From the NCBI GenBank assembly GCA_903921205.1, contig CAIXPF010000094.1, positions 1 through 64,000 on the forward strand: 64,000 bases of DNA, written 5' to 3'. This DNA comes from an uncultured Acidimicrobiia bacterium (GTDB lineage Bacteria > Actinomycetota > Acidimicrobiia > Acidimicrobiales > CAIXPF01). The notes under the pieces were generated by a model. It did not search any database, was not told the DNA's origin, and saw only the letters and a list, made by a program, of their open reading frames with translations. Below are positions 24,732-34,500 of the stretch, piece by piece. The stretch's first letter is position 1. The number at the start of each line of letters is the position of its first letter. Position numbers and translations under genes: made by a program.

Positions 24732-25802
24732 GTGGACGTCGGGATCTTGATGCCCTTCGCCAGCGACGGCTGGCACAACGTCACGGACAGCCAGGTCTAC
24801 GCCGAGGAGATCGGCCTGGCCAAGCTTGCCGACCAGCTCGGTTTCAACGTCGCGTGGGCCGCCGAGCACCACTTCTTCGGGTACTCGTTCTGCCCGGACA
24901 ACACCCAGCTGCTGTCCTACCTCGTCGGCGTGACCTCCCAGATCGACGTCGGCACCGCCGCGGTAATCATGCCGTGGAACGAGCCGCTGCGGGTCGCCGA
25001 GAAGGCCGCCCTGCTCGACAACGTTGCCCAGGGCCGGTTCCGTTTCGGGGTGGGCCGCGGCCTGTCCCGGCGGGAGTACGTGCCGTTCCGGGGCATCGAG
25101 ATGGACGAGTCCCGTGGCCGTTTCGACGAGGGCACCGCCATGGTCATCGAGGCCCTGCGCACCGGTTTCATCGAGGGTGACGGGCCGTACTTCCCCCAGC
25201 CCCGCACCGAGATCCGCCCCCGACCGGAGCGTTCCTTCGACGACCGCTTCTACTGCGTTGCCTCCAGCGACGACTCGGTCGAGTCCGCCGCCCGCTTCGC
25301 CGGCCGCATGACGATGTTCGCCGACCGGGCGTGGGAGCACCGCATGCCCTCGATCGAGACCTACCGCAAGCGCTTCCAGGAGCTGCACGGCCGCCAGGCC
25401 CCGCCGGTGATGACCGCCGACTTCTGCCTGTGCGCCCCCACCGCGGAGGAGGCCGAGGCCAAGGCCACCCAGTACATGGGCACGTACCTCGGCAGCTTGC
25501 TTGCCCACTACGAGGTGATGGGCGACCACTTCGCCACCACCGAGGGCTACGACGCCTACGCCAAAGCGGCCGACGTGCTGCGCAAGGTCGGCGAGAGCGG
25601 CTTCCTGCAGATGTTCATGGGTGCAGCCACCTGGGGCACACCGGACATGATCCTGGCGAAGCTCGAACAGCGCCGTGAGCTGCTCGGCTCCTTCGAGCAC
25701 ACCGTCGCCTTCCGCTACGGCGGCATCCCCTACGAGGAGGCCACGGCGTCGATGCGCCTGTTCGCCTCCGAGGTGATGCCCGTCCTGCAGAGCTGGAACT
25801 GA
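24732..25802 (+). CDS. LLM class flavin-dependent oxidoreductase
   Basis: The 356-aa luciferase-like protein has a GTG start preceded by AAGGGGGAACCAG. Recognisable elements are DVGILMPFASDGWHN, LGFNVAWAAEHHFFGYSFCPDNTQLLSYLVGVT, VAEKAALLDNVAQGRFRFGVGRGLSRREY and a conserved C-terminal VAFRYGGIPYEEATASMRLFASEVMPVL. The family uses FMN or F420 and a second substrate not deducible here. It ends 5 bp before the SDR gene, so the two are likely co-transcribed and may oxidise the same compound sequentially. Confidence 0.87.
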   Translation: MDVGILMPFASDGWHNVTDSQVYAEEIGLAKLADQLGFNVAWAAEHHFFGYSFCPDNTQLLSYLVGVTSQIDVGTAAVIMPWNEPLRVAEKAALLDNVAQGRFRFGVGRGLSRREYVPFRGIEMDESRGRFDEGTAMVIEALRTGFIEGDGPYFPQPRTEIRPRPERSFDDRFYCVASSDDSVESAARFAGRMTMFADRAWEHRMPSIETYRKRFQELHGRQAPPVMTADFCLCAPTAEEAEAKATQYMGTYLGSLLAHYEVMGDHFATTEGYDAYAKAADVLRKVGESGFLQMFMGAATWGTPDMILAKLEQRRELLGSFEHTVAFRYGGIPYEEATASMRLFASEVMPVLQSWN

Positions 25803-25807
25803 GCACC

Positions 25808-26542
25808 GTGGGCCGGCTCGACGGCAAGGTCGCCATCATCACCGGCGGTTCCCGAGGTCAGGGAGAGGCGGAGGTCCGTCTCTTCGTGGCCGAGGGCGCC
25901 AAGGTGGTCATCTCCGATGTGCTCGTCGACGCCGGCCAGGCGCTCGCCGCCGAGTTGGGCGACGCCGCGGTGTTCACCCGTCACGACGTGTCCAGCGAGG
26001 AGGAATGGGCCAACGCGGTGGCGCTCGCCCAGGACCGTTTCGGCCGGTTCGACGTGCTGGTGAACAATGCCGGCATCGCGCACACCGCGTCCATCGCAGC
26101 CCACACCGTGGCCGATTTCGAGCGGGTCCAGGCGGTCAACCAGCTCGGCGTGTTCCTCGGCATCCGCAGCGCCATCGAGCCGATGTCGAACGCCGGCGGC
26201 GGCTCGATCGTCAACATCTCCTCCGGTGCCGGGCTGCGGGCGACCAAGTACATGATCGCCTACGCCGCATCGAAGTACGCGGTGACCGGTATGACCGCCG
26301 CCGCGGCGATGGAGCTGGCCCGCTACCGGATCCGGGTCAACTCGGTGCATCCCGGCGTCATCGCCACGCCGATGCTCGACGCCAACAGCCCCGAGATGAA
26401 CGCGGCCATGGTGGCGCACTCGCCGATGCGACGGATGGGCGAGCCCCTCGAGATCGCCCAGGCGGTGCTGTTCCTGGCCTCGGACGAGTCGTCGTTCATG
26501 ACCGGGGCCCATGTCCCGGTGGACGGCGGGGCCATCCTCTGA
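25808..26542 (+). CDS. classical SDR-family oxidoreductase
   Basis: This 244-aa Rossmann protein shows the cofactor loop TGGSRGQGEAEVRLF, the NNAGIAHTAS strand, catalytic Ser in IVNISSGAG and YAASKYAVTG with Tyr-Lys. The C-terminus, MTGAHVPVDGGAIL, is typical of the 3-hydroxyacyl/steroid dehydrogenase group. The Asp in VISDVLVD after the second strand favours NAD. It starts at GTG 25808, 5 bp downstream of an LLM gene, and precedes the MFS gene. Confidence 0.9.
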   Translation: MGRLDGKVAIITGGSRGQGEAEVRLFVAEGAKVVISDVLVDAGQALAAELGDAAVFTRHDVSSEEEWANAVALAQDRFGRFDVLVNNAGIAHTASIAAHTVADFERVQAVNQLGVFLGIRSAIEPMSNAGGGSIVNISSGAGLRATKYMIAYAASKYAVTGMTAAAAMELARYRIRVNSVHPGVIATPMLDANSPEMNAAMVAHSPMRRMGEPLEIAQAVLFLASDESSFMTGAHVPVDGGAIL

Positions 26543-26600
26543 CGGACGCGTACCGGGGGGACGGCGCCGATCGGCCCTCCCCCGGCCGTCCCGGCAGCAC

Positions 26601-27974
26601 ATGAGCGCACCCCTCGACGACGCGTCGTCCTCCCCCTTGCCTGCAGGCGCCTCCACCGCCGCAGCGGATCCGCACGAACGCGCCCCGTTCTGGGGGTGGA
26701 AGGTCGTCCGGGCCGGACTCGGCGTCCAGACGCTGCAGGCCGGCTTGATGCAGCAGGCGTTCGGGTCCTACGCCGTCGAGTTGAAGGCCGAGTTCGGGTG
26801 GTCCTCGACGTTGCTGTCGGCGGCGTACTCGATGAACCGGCTGGAGAGCGGCCTGCTCGGGCCGCTGCACGGCTGGGCGCTGCAGCGTTTCGGCATCAAG
26901 CGGATCATGCAGGTCGGCACCGTGGTCATGAGCGTCGGACTGATGCTGTTCAGCCAACTGCAGGACGCCACGCAGTTCTTCGGCTTCTACCTGATCGCGG
27001 CCATCGGGGCGTCGCTGGCGGGCTTTCTCACGGTGGTCACCGCGACGGTGCAGTGGTTCGACCGCAAGCGGTCCAAGGCGCTTGCCGTGTCCCAGTCGGG
27101 CTTCGCCGTCGGGGGGCTGTTCACCCCGGTACTCGTGTGGTGTTTCGCCCTGTTCGGCTGGCGAACCACTGCATTCGCCACCGGCGTGCTGTCCTTCGTC
27201 ATCCTCATGCCACTGTCGTTCGTGTTCGGACCGACCCCGCAGAGCATCGGACAGCCGATCGACGGGATGACCGACGAGGAGAAGGCGGAGTTCGACGTCA
27301 AGCGCGCCGCGCAACGCGCCCGGGTCTCCACCGTGTCCTTCACTGCGGCAGAGGCCATGCGGACCCGGGCGTTCTGGATGATCTCGCTGGGTCACGCCTC
27401 GGCGCTGTTGGTGGTGGGTGCCGTGATGGCCCACCTGCAGCTCTACCTCACGCAGGACCAGGGCTTCACCCCGCAGGAAGCAGCCCGGGTCGCCGCGGTG
27501 CTGCCGCTGGTGCAGCTCGCAGGCCAGATCGGCGGCGGCTTCCTCGGGGACCGCATCTCCAAGCAGCTCATCGTCGTGGTGGCCATGGTCGGCCATGTGG
27601 TCGGCCTGCTGCTGTTGGCCTATGCGGACGAACTCTGGATGATCTGGCTGTTCATCCCGCTGCACGGCTTGGCGTGGGGGGTGCGTGGCCCGTTGATGCA
27701 GGCCATGCGGGCCGACTACTTCGGTGCAGCCAGCTTCGGGCAGATCATGGGCATCTCGTCGCTGATCATCATGATCGGCCAGATCAGCGGACCGCTGCTC
27801 GCCGGCTACCTCGACGACAGGACCGGCTCGTACCAGACCGGCTTCGCCCTGGTTGCGATCATGGCCACCCTGGGCATGGTGTTCTTCGCCCTCGCCTCGC
27901 CGCCCGATCCGCCCACCCGCACCGCGACCGACTCCTCGGCCGGCGCCGCATCCGCCGTGAGCGCCACCGGCTGA
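26601..27974 (+). CDS. MFS transporter, monocarboxylate/oxalate-formate type
   Basis: This 457-aa polytopic protein has about twelve hydrophobic segments. FWGWKVVRAGLGVQTLQAGLMQQAFGSYAVELKAEFGWS near residue 30 and QWFDRKRSKALAVSQSGFAVGGLFTPVL are patterns of the OFA/monocarboxylate MFS group. A cytosolic loop (DEEKAEFDVKRAAQRARV) separates the two six-helix halves. It probably imports an organic anion used by the surrounding CoA-dependent enzymes. The ATG at 26601 is preferred to the longer track start, which adds a basic non-conserved stretch. Confidence 0.87.
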   Translation: MSAPLDDASSSPLPAGASTAAADPHERAPFWGWKVVRAGLGVQTLQAGLMQQAFGSYAVELKAEFGWSSTLLSAAYSMNRLESGLLGPLHGWALQRFGIKRIMQVGTVVMSVGLMLFSQLQDATQFFGFYLIAAIGASLAGFLTVVTATVQWFDRKRSKALAVSQSGFAVGGLFTPVLVWCFALFGWRTTAFATGVLSFVILMPLSFVFGPTPQSIGQPIDGMTDEEKAEFDVKRAAQRARVSTVSFTAAEAMRTRAFWMISLGHASALLVVGAVMAHLQLYLTQDQGFTPQEAARVAAVLPLVQLAGQIGGGFLGDRISKQLIVVVAMVGHVVGLLLLAYADELWMIWLFIPLHGLAWGVRGPLMQAMRADYFGAASFGQIMGISSLIIMIGQISGPLLAGYLDDRTGSYQTGFALVAIMATLGMVFFALASPPDPPTRTATDSSAGAASAVSATG

Positions 27975-28029
27975 CCGGTCCGGTAGATTGCCACGCCACC
28001 AGCCGGACCCCGGCGACTCGGAGGTGGCC

Positions 28030-30465
28030 ATGCTGTCCTGTTACCGCATCCTCGACCTGACCGACGAGCGGGGCGACGCCGCAGGCTTCCTGCTCGCGCA
28101 GCTCGGGGCCGAGGTCATCGCCGTCGAACCCCCCGACGGCCAGTCCCGGCGCCATGTCGGGCCCTTCGCCGAGGGCATCGCCGGGGTCGACCGCGCCATC
28201 GGCCACTGGGCCTACAACCGCGGCAAGTCCTCGGTCGTGCTCGACGAGCCACAGCAACTGGCTGCCCTGGCCGCCGGGGCCGACGTGTTGATCGAGTGCG
28301 GCGCCTTCCCGGTCGACCTCGACGAACTGCGACGGAGCAACCCGACCCTGATCACGGTATCGCTCACCCCCTTCGGTGGCGACGGACCCAAGGCCGACTG
28401 GGTGGCGACCGACCTCACCCTCGACGCCGCCAGCGGCCGCCTGGCCATCACCGGGGACACCGACCGGCCGCCGGTGCGCATCAGCGCCCCTCAGGTATGG
28501 GTGAACGCCGCTGCGGAAGCGGCGGCGGGAATTGTCTGCGCCCTGTACGAACGCGGCCGTTCCGGCCTCGGCCAGCATCTCGACGTGTCGGCCCAGGAGG
28601 CCATGATCCTGACCACCCAGAGCTGGACCGGACCGGCGCTGGTGGACTGGCCCTCGGTGATCCGCGTCGCCGGTGGCGCGGTGCTGCTCGGCTGCCGGTT
28701 CCGGTTCGTCTACGCCGCGCTCGACGGTCACATCACCTTCGGCATCCTGCCCGGGTCGATGACCGGCCCGTTCGTCAACCGGCTGCTCGCGGTGATGGCC
28801 GAGCTCGGCGAGTGCCCGGCCGAGTTGGTGACGGAGGACTGGGTCGACATCGTGACCCGACACGAACCGTCCGTACTGGCCGGTATCGTGCGCGCCACCT
28901 GTGAGGCGGTGGACGCCTTCGTGGCCAAACGCACCAAGGGCGACCTGTTCGAGCTGTCCCTCGAACGCCACCTGCTGGTGATGCCGTTGGCCACCCCGGG
29001 CGACGTGATGGCCTCGCCGCAACTGGCGGCCCGGGGCTTCTGGGACGAGATCAGCGGCGCCGACCTGGGCCTGTCGGACCCGGCGCGTACCGTGCGGTTC
29101 CCCGGGCCGTTCACCCAGGTGGCCGACGCCCCGTTGCGACGGCTCGGCCCGCCGCCCCGGCTGGGCGCGCACACCGACGCCGTCCTCGCCACCGCCGCCG
29201 GCCGGCAGCCGTCGACCGGCGCCCCCGCCGGACGGCCGAACGCCGAGCCCATCGGCACCGACCCGGCCCGGCCGGCGCTCGACGGCATCCGGGTCATCGA
29301 TCTCACCTGGGTCTACGCCGGGCCCTTCGCCACCCGCTGGCTGGCCTACGAGGGTGCGCAGGTCATGCGCATCGAGTCGACCACCCGGCCCGACCAGGTG
29401 CGCGGCGCCGGCCAGCCCTTCGACCGCGAGGGCGGTCCGGAGGACTCGCTGCAGTGGCACAACGTCAACGCCGGCAAGCAGAGCCTGCAGCTCAACCTCG
29501 CCGTCGCCGAGGCCCGCCAGGTCGTCCTCGACCTCGCCCGCCACAGCGACGTCCTGGTGGAGAGCTTCGCCCCTGGCGTACTGCGCCGTATGGGCCTCGG
29601 CCCCGACGAGCTGCATGCGGTCAACGACCAGTTGATCTACGTGTCGACCGCCTTGTTCGGCCAGACAGGACCGTTGTCGAGGGTGCCGGGCTTCGGCAAC
29701 ATGGGGGCGGCCGCCGGGGGCTTCTACGCGCTGACCGGCTGGCCCGACCGCCTCCCTGCCGGTCCCTACCTGGCCTACACCGACGCCACCTCCCCCCGGT
29801 TCACGGTGGCCGCGATCGTGGCTGCACTCGACTGGCGGCGTCGCAGTGGGCGGGGAGCCACCATCGACTTCTCGCAGATCGAGGGCGGGGTCCACTTCCT
29901 CAACCCGGCGTTGCTCGCCTACGAGCTCAACGGCGAGAACCTCACCAGGCTGGGCAACGCCGACCCTCACTTCGTACCGCACGGTATCTACCCCGCCCGG
30001 GGCGAGGACCGCTGGGTGGCGCTGGCCTGCCGCCACGACGAGGACTGGCAGCAGCTGTGCACCTGGTGGGGACGCCCCGACCTCGCCGGGCTCGACACGG
30101 CCCAACGGCGTGCCCGCGCCGCCGAGCTCGACGAGCTGCTCGCAGTGTGGACCGCCGGTTGGGACCCCGAGCAGTTCCAGCTCGAGGGCCAGGCCCGGCG
30201 ACTGCCGGTGCACCAGGTGCAGAACAGTCCCGAGATGATCACCGACCCCCAGCTGCAGCACCGGGGCCACTACACCCGGGTGTCCCACTCGGTGTACGGA
30301 TGGAGCTGGGCCGAGCAGTTCGGCGTGCGCTCGTCGCGCACCGGACGCGCACCGCTGCGGGCCGGGCCGTGCTGGGGCGAGCACAACGACGAGATACTGC
30401 GCGGTGTGTTGGGCTACGACGACGACCAGATCGTGGCCCTGGCCATCGCCGGCGGCCTCGACTGA
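28030..30465 (+). CDS. two-domain CaiB/BaiF (type III) CoA-transferase
   Basis: This 811-aa fusion contains two CoA-transferase domains. The N-domain has CYRILDLTDERGDAAGFLLAQLGAEVIAVEPP and the C-domain, from about residue 415, IRVIDLTWVYAGPFATRWLAYEGAQVMRIE. The catalytic Asp candidates are present in both: HLDVSAQEA (D185) and TIDFSQIEGG near residue 612. Such enzymes move CoA between acyl-CoAs and acids. An Ala/Pro-rich linker joins the halves. The start is the ATG at 28030, with GGAGG 6 nt before it. A full-length paralogue lies at 59664. It follows the MFS carrier by 55 bp and likely activates the imported acid. Confidence 0.9.
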   Translation: MLSCYRILDLTDERGDAAGFLLAQLGAEVIAVEPPDGQSRRHVGPFAEGIAGVDRAIGHWAYNRGKSSVVLDEPQQLAALAAGADVLIECGAFPVDLDELRRSNPTLITVSLTPFGGDGPKADWVATDLTLDAASGRLAITGDTDRPPVRISAPQVWVNAAAEAAAGIVCALYERGRSGLGQHLDVSAQEAMILTTQSWTGPALVDWPSVIRVAGGAVLLGCRFRFVYAALDGHITFGILPGSMTGPFVNRLLAVMAELGECPAELVTEDWVDIVTRHEPSVLAGIVRATCEAVDAFVAKRTKGDLFELSLERHLLVMPLATPGDVMASPQLAARGFWDEISGADLGLSDPARTVRFPGPFTQVADAPLRRLGPPPRLGAHTDAVLATAAGRQPSTGAPAGRPNAEPIGTDPARPALDGIRVIDLTWVYAGPFATRWLAYEGAQVMRIESTTRPDQVRGAGQPFDREGGPEDSLQWHNVNAGKQSLQLNLAVAEARQVVLDLARHSDVLVESFAPGVLRRMGLGPDELHAVNDQLIYVSTALFGQTGPLSRVPGFGNMGAAAGGFYALTGWPDRLPAGPYLAYTDATSPRFTVAAIVAALDWRRRSGRGATIDFSQIEGGVHFLNPALLAYELNGENLTRLGNADPHFVPHGIYPARGEDRWVALACRHDEDWQQLCTWWGRPDLAGLDTAQRRARAAELDELLAVWTAGWDPEQFQLEGQARRLPVHQVQNSPEMITDPQLQHRGHYTRVSHSVYGWSWAEQFGVRSSRTGRAPLRAGPCWGEHNDEILRGVLGYDDDQIVALAIAGGLD

Positions 30466-30536
30466 CCGGACCGGTCGGGACTGCCCGGTCGGGCCGGACC
30501 GCAGCGCAGCGGTGTCCCGGTGTGGGAGATTGGTCC

Positions 30537-31388
30537 ATGGCCGTCATCGATGCCCAGGTCCACGTCTACGAGCGCAACCACCCCGGCCGGCCCTGGGCCG
30601 GCCACCTGCACGGGCCCGCGGAGGTGACCGGAGCGGACATGGTCGCCGCCATGGACCGCGTCGGCGTCGACGGCGCCCTGTTGGTCTCTGCCTGGTCGAT
30701 GTACCGCTACGACCCCAGCTACGCCATCGAGGCGCACGCGGCCCATCCGGACCGTTTCGCACTGATCGCACCGATGGACCCGCGCCGCGACGACGTCGTC
30801 GAGCAGGTCGAGCAGTGGGCCGCCAGGCCGGGGGCGGTGGGGGTCCGGCTGCTGTTCTGGAGCTCTGCGTCCGACGACATCGACCATCCCAACGTCGGCC
30901 GGGTCCTCGACGCAGCAGCTCGTCACGGACTGCCGGTGTGCACCCTGGCCTGGGGCAAGCTCGACCGCATCGCCCAGCTCGCCGCGGCCCACCCCTCCAC
31001 AGCGCTGGTGGTCGACCATCTCGGCCTGCGCCAGCCGTTCGAGCCGCCGGCCCCCACCGACGGCTTTGCCGATCTCCCGGCGCTGCTGGCACTGGCCGGC
31101 TACCCCAACGTGGCGGTGAAGATCACCGGGGCCGCGACGCTGTCGCAACGGCCCTACCCCTTCGAGGACCTGTGGGACCCGCTCGGCCGGATCTTCGACG
31201 CCTTCGGCATCGACCGCTGCATGTGGGGAACGGACTGGACCCGGGCGGTCGAGCTGGTCACCTACGACGACGCCGTCGCGGCGTTCCGCGAGACCGACCG
31301 GATCGGGCCGGCCGAGCGCGACGCCCTCATGGGCGGCACGCTGAGCCGGATCTTCCGCTGGTCGCCGACCGGCACGGCAGCCCACTGA
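30537..31388 (+). CDS. amidohydrolase family protein (Amidohydro_2)
   Basis: The 283-aa TIM-barrel hydrolase begins VIDAQVHVYERNHPGRPW, where the first metal His would sit, and ends with MWGTDWTRAVELVTYDD, the conserved GTD Asp of the Amidohydro_2 family. LVVDHLGL supplies another ligand. Relatives include 2-pyrone-4,6-dicarboxylate lactonase, ring-opening lactonases and ACMSD-like decarboxylases. In this block it could hydrolyse a lactone made by the neighbouring monooxygenases; that is inference. The ATG at 30537 was chosen because the longer track ORF overlaps the CoA-transferase in another frame. Confidence 0.85.
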   Translation: MAVIDAQVHVYERNHPGRPWAGHLHGPAEVTGADMVAAMDRVGVDGALLVSAWSMYRYDPSYAIEAHAAHPDRFALIAPMDPRRDDVVEQVEQWAARPGAVGVRLLFWSSASDDIDHPNVGRVLDAAARHGLPVCTLAWGKLDRIAQLAAAHPSTALVVDHLGLRQPFEPPAPTDGFADLPALLALAGYPNVAVKITGAATLSQRPYPFEDLWDPLGRIFDAFGIDRCMWGTDWTRAVELVTYDDAVAAFRETDRIGPAERDALMGGTLSRIFRWSPTGTAAH

Positions 31389-31403
31389 CCCCCGCCGCGG
31401 ACG

Positions 31404-31431
31404 GACCGGGCCCGAGCCGCACGGCCCGGTC
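31404..31431 (+). terminator. hairpin after the amidohydrolase gene
   Basis: GACCGGGCC-N10-GGCCCGGTC forms a 9-bp perfect stem 16 bp after the stop at 31388. Confidence 0.5.
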
Positions 31432-31570
31432 GACGCCGGGCCGGGGACCGACCGGTGGTCCGCCTGCACGGGACGGTGGGTCGATCCCGGGCGCTCCGAT
31501 CCGATAGAACCTCTCCGGGAGCGGGCCGCCGGCAGGCCGTCCGCCAAGCCGAACGGGGAGATGGCTCATC

Positions 31571-34500
31571 ATGGCGTTGCAGAAGCTGTTGGTCGCGAAC
31601 CGCGGGGAGATCGCCATCCGGGTGGCCCGCGCCGCCGCCGATCTGGGGATCGCCACGGTCTCCGTCCATCCGGCCGACGATGCGGCCTCGCTGCACACCC
31701 GGGCCACCGACGAGACCCACCAGCTCGACGGCCGCGGCGCGGCGGCCTACCTCGATGTCGAGCAACTGGTCGCCGTAGCCCTGCGAACCGGGTGCGACGC
31801 CGTGCACCCCGGCTACGGCTTCCTCGCCGAGAACCCGTCCTTCGCCGCCGCCTGCGAGGCCGCGGGGTTGACCTTCGTCGGCCCCACGCCGGCCATGTTG
31901 GAGCTCTTCGGCGACAAGGTGGCCGCCCGGGCTCTGGCCCAGCGCTGCGACGTGCCTGTCCTCGCCGGCACCACGGGCCCGACCGATCTCGATGGGGCGA
32001 CGGCATTCTTCCGTTCGCTCGGCGCGGGCGGCGCCGTCATGGTGAAGGCCCTCGCCGGCGGCGGGGGCCGGGGCATGCGCCCGGTACTGCGCCTCGAGGA
32101 CCTCGACGAGGCGATGCAGCGCTGTGCCTCCGAGGCCCGCAGCGCCTTCGGCAACGGCGACGTCTACGTCGAGCAGCTGCTCACCGAGGCCCGCCACGTC
32201 GAGGTGCAGATCGTCGGCGACGGACAGGGTGCCATCGCCCACGTCTGGGAGCGCGAGTGCAGCATCCAGCGCCAGCGTCAGAAGCTGGTCGAGATCGCCC
32301 CCGCCCCGGCGCTGCACCCGGCGGTGCGCGACCGGCTGTTGTACGCCGCGGTGCGACTCGGCAGCGAGATCGGCTACCGCAGCCTCGGTACCGTCGAGTT
32401 CCTGGTGGACGCCACCGACGACGGGCCCGACGCGACGATCGCCTTCATCGAGGCCAACGCCCGGGTCCAGGTCGAGCACACGGTGACCGAGCAGGTCACC
32501 GGCATCGACCTGGTGGCGGCCCAGCTGCTGATCGCCGGCGGCGACACGCTGGCCGGCGTGGGCCTGACCCAGGACCGGATCCCTGCGCCCGACGGTTTCG
32601 CGGTGCAGGCCAGGGTGAACCTCGAGACCATGCAGGCCGACGGCACGGCCCGGCCCTCCGGTGGGGTGCTGGCCACCTACGACCCGCCCTCCGGCCCGGG
32701 CGTCCGTACCGATGGGTATGGCTATGCGGGCTACGCCACCAGCCCCAGTTATGACTCGCTGGTCGCCAAGGTGATCGGCCAGGGTTCGAGCTTCGCCGTC
32801 GCCACCCGCCGTACCGCTCGGGCCCTGGCGGAGTTCCGCATCGAGGGCGTCGGCACCAACCTGGCGTTCCTACGGGCCCTGCTGGAGCACCCCCGCGTCG
32901 CGCAGGGTGGCATGCACACCAACTTCGTGGACGAGCACCTCGGCGACCTGCTCGCCGCCGCAGCCGAGTCACATACCGCACGGTTCGTGGCCACGGCAGC
33001 TGCACCGGCGACGCCGACCCTGGCCGGCACCCGCGTGGCGTCGGCCGACCCCCTGGCGGTGCTGGCCCTGGGCAAGGACGGCTCGGCAGGCGCCGCGCCC
33101 GCAGCCGCGCCGACCCCGGCCGCAGCAGCCGCCCTGGCCGGCCCCGACGGCACCGTCGCGCTGCCTGCCCCGTTGCAGGGGACGATCGTGTCGATCTCGG
33201 TCGCCGTCGGCGACGAGGTGGCGGCCGGCCAGCCGGTCCTGGTGATGGAGTCCATGAAGATGGAGCACGTCATCAACGCCGAGCACAGCGGCGTCGTGCG
33301 CCTCATCGGCGCGGAGCCGGGCGACGCCGTCTACGAGGGCCATCCGCTGCTCTTCGTCGAGGAGGGCGAGGTGTCCGTCACCGCCGCCGGTGCAGCGGAG
33401 ACGGTCGATCTCGACCACATCCGGCCCGACCTCGCCGAGGTGCTCGAGCGTCGCGAGCTCGGACAGGACCATCGCCGGCCCGATGCCGTGGCCCGGCGCC
33501 GCAAGAGCGGCCATCGCACCGCGCGGGAGAACGTGGCGGACCTCATCGACGACGGATCGTGGATCGAGTACGGCTCCGGCGCGATCGCCGCCCAGCGGCA
33601 ACGGCGCAGCATCGAGGACCTGGTGACCAACACCCCGGCGGACGGCATGCTCGCCGGTATCGGGTCGGTCAACGGCGAGAGTTTCGACGAGGAGGCCGCC
33701 CAGACCGTGGTCATGTCCTACGACTACACCGTACTGGCCGGTACGCAGGGCTTCTTCAACCACTACAAGAAGGACCGCATGATGGAGCTGGCGCGCGACT
33801 GGCGGCTCCCGGTGGTGTTCTTCGCCGAGGGCGGCGGCGGCCGGCCCGGCGACGTCGACGTCATCTCCGGTGGTGGGCTCGACGTGATGACCTTCCACAC
33901 CTGGGGCCAGCTGTCGGGCACGGTCCCCATGGTGGGCATCACCACCGGCCGGTGCTTCGCCGGCAACGCGGTCATCCTGGGCTGCTGCGACGTGGTGATC
34001 GCCACCGAGGACTCCAACATCGGCATGGGCGGCCCGGCGATGATCGAGGGTGGCGGCCTCGGCGTGTACCGGCCCGAGGAGGTCGGCCCGATGTCGATCC
34101 AGGTCCCCAACGGCGTGGTCGACATCGCGGTGAAGGACGAGGCCGAGGCGGTGGAGGTCGCCAAGAAGTACCTCGGCTACTTCCAGGGCCGCACCACCGA
34201 GTGGACCGCACCGGACCAGCGGCTGCTGCGGCACATCGTGCCGGAGAACCGTCTGCGCATCTACGACATCCGCAAGGTGATCGACACCCTCTTCGACGAG
34301 GGCTCGGTGCTCGAGATCCGTCGCGGGTTCGGCCACGGCATGGTCACCGCCTTCGCCCGCCTCGAGGGCCGCCCGGTGGGCGTCATCGCCAACAACCCGA
34401 GCCACCTCGGCGGCGCCATCGACAGCGACGCCGCCGACAAGGCCACCCGCTTCATCCAGCTGTGCGACGCGTTCGACCTGCCCATCGTGTCGTTGTGCGA

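Noticed and set aside
27859-30384. 841-aa minus-strand ORF opposite the CoA-transferase
   Set aside because: Same reason: the plus strand carries conserved CaiB/BaiF motifs throughout; the antisense translation has none.
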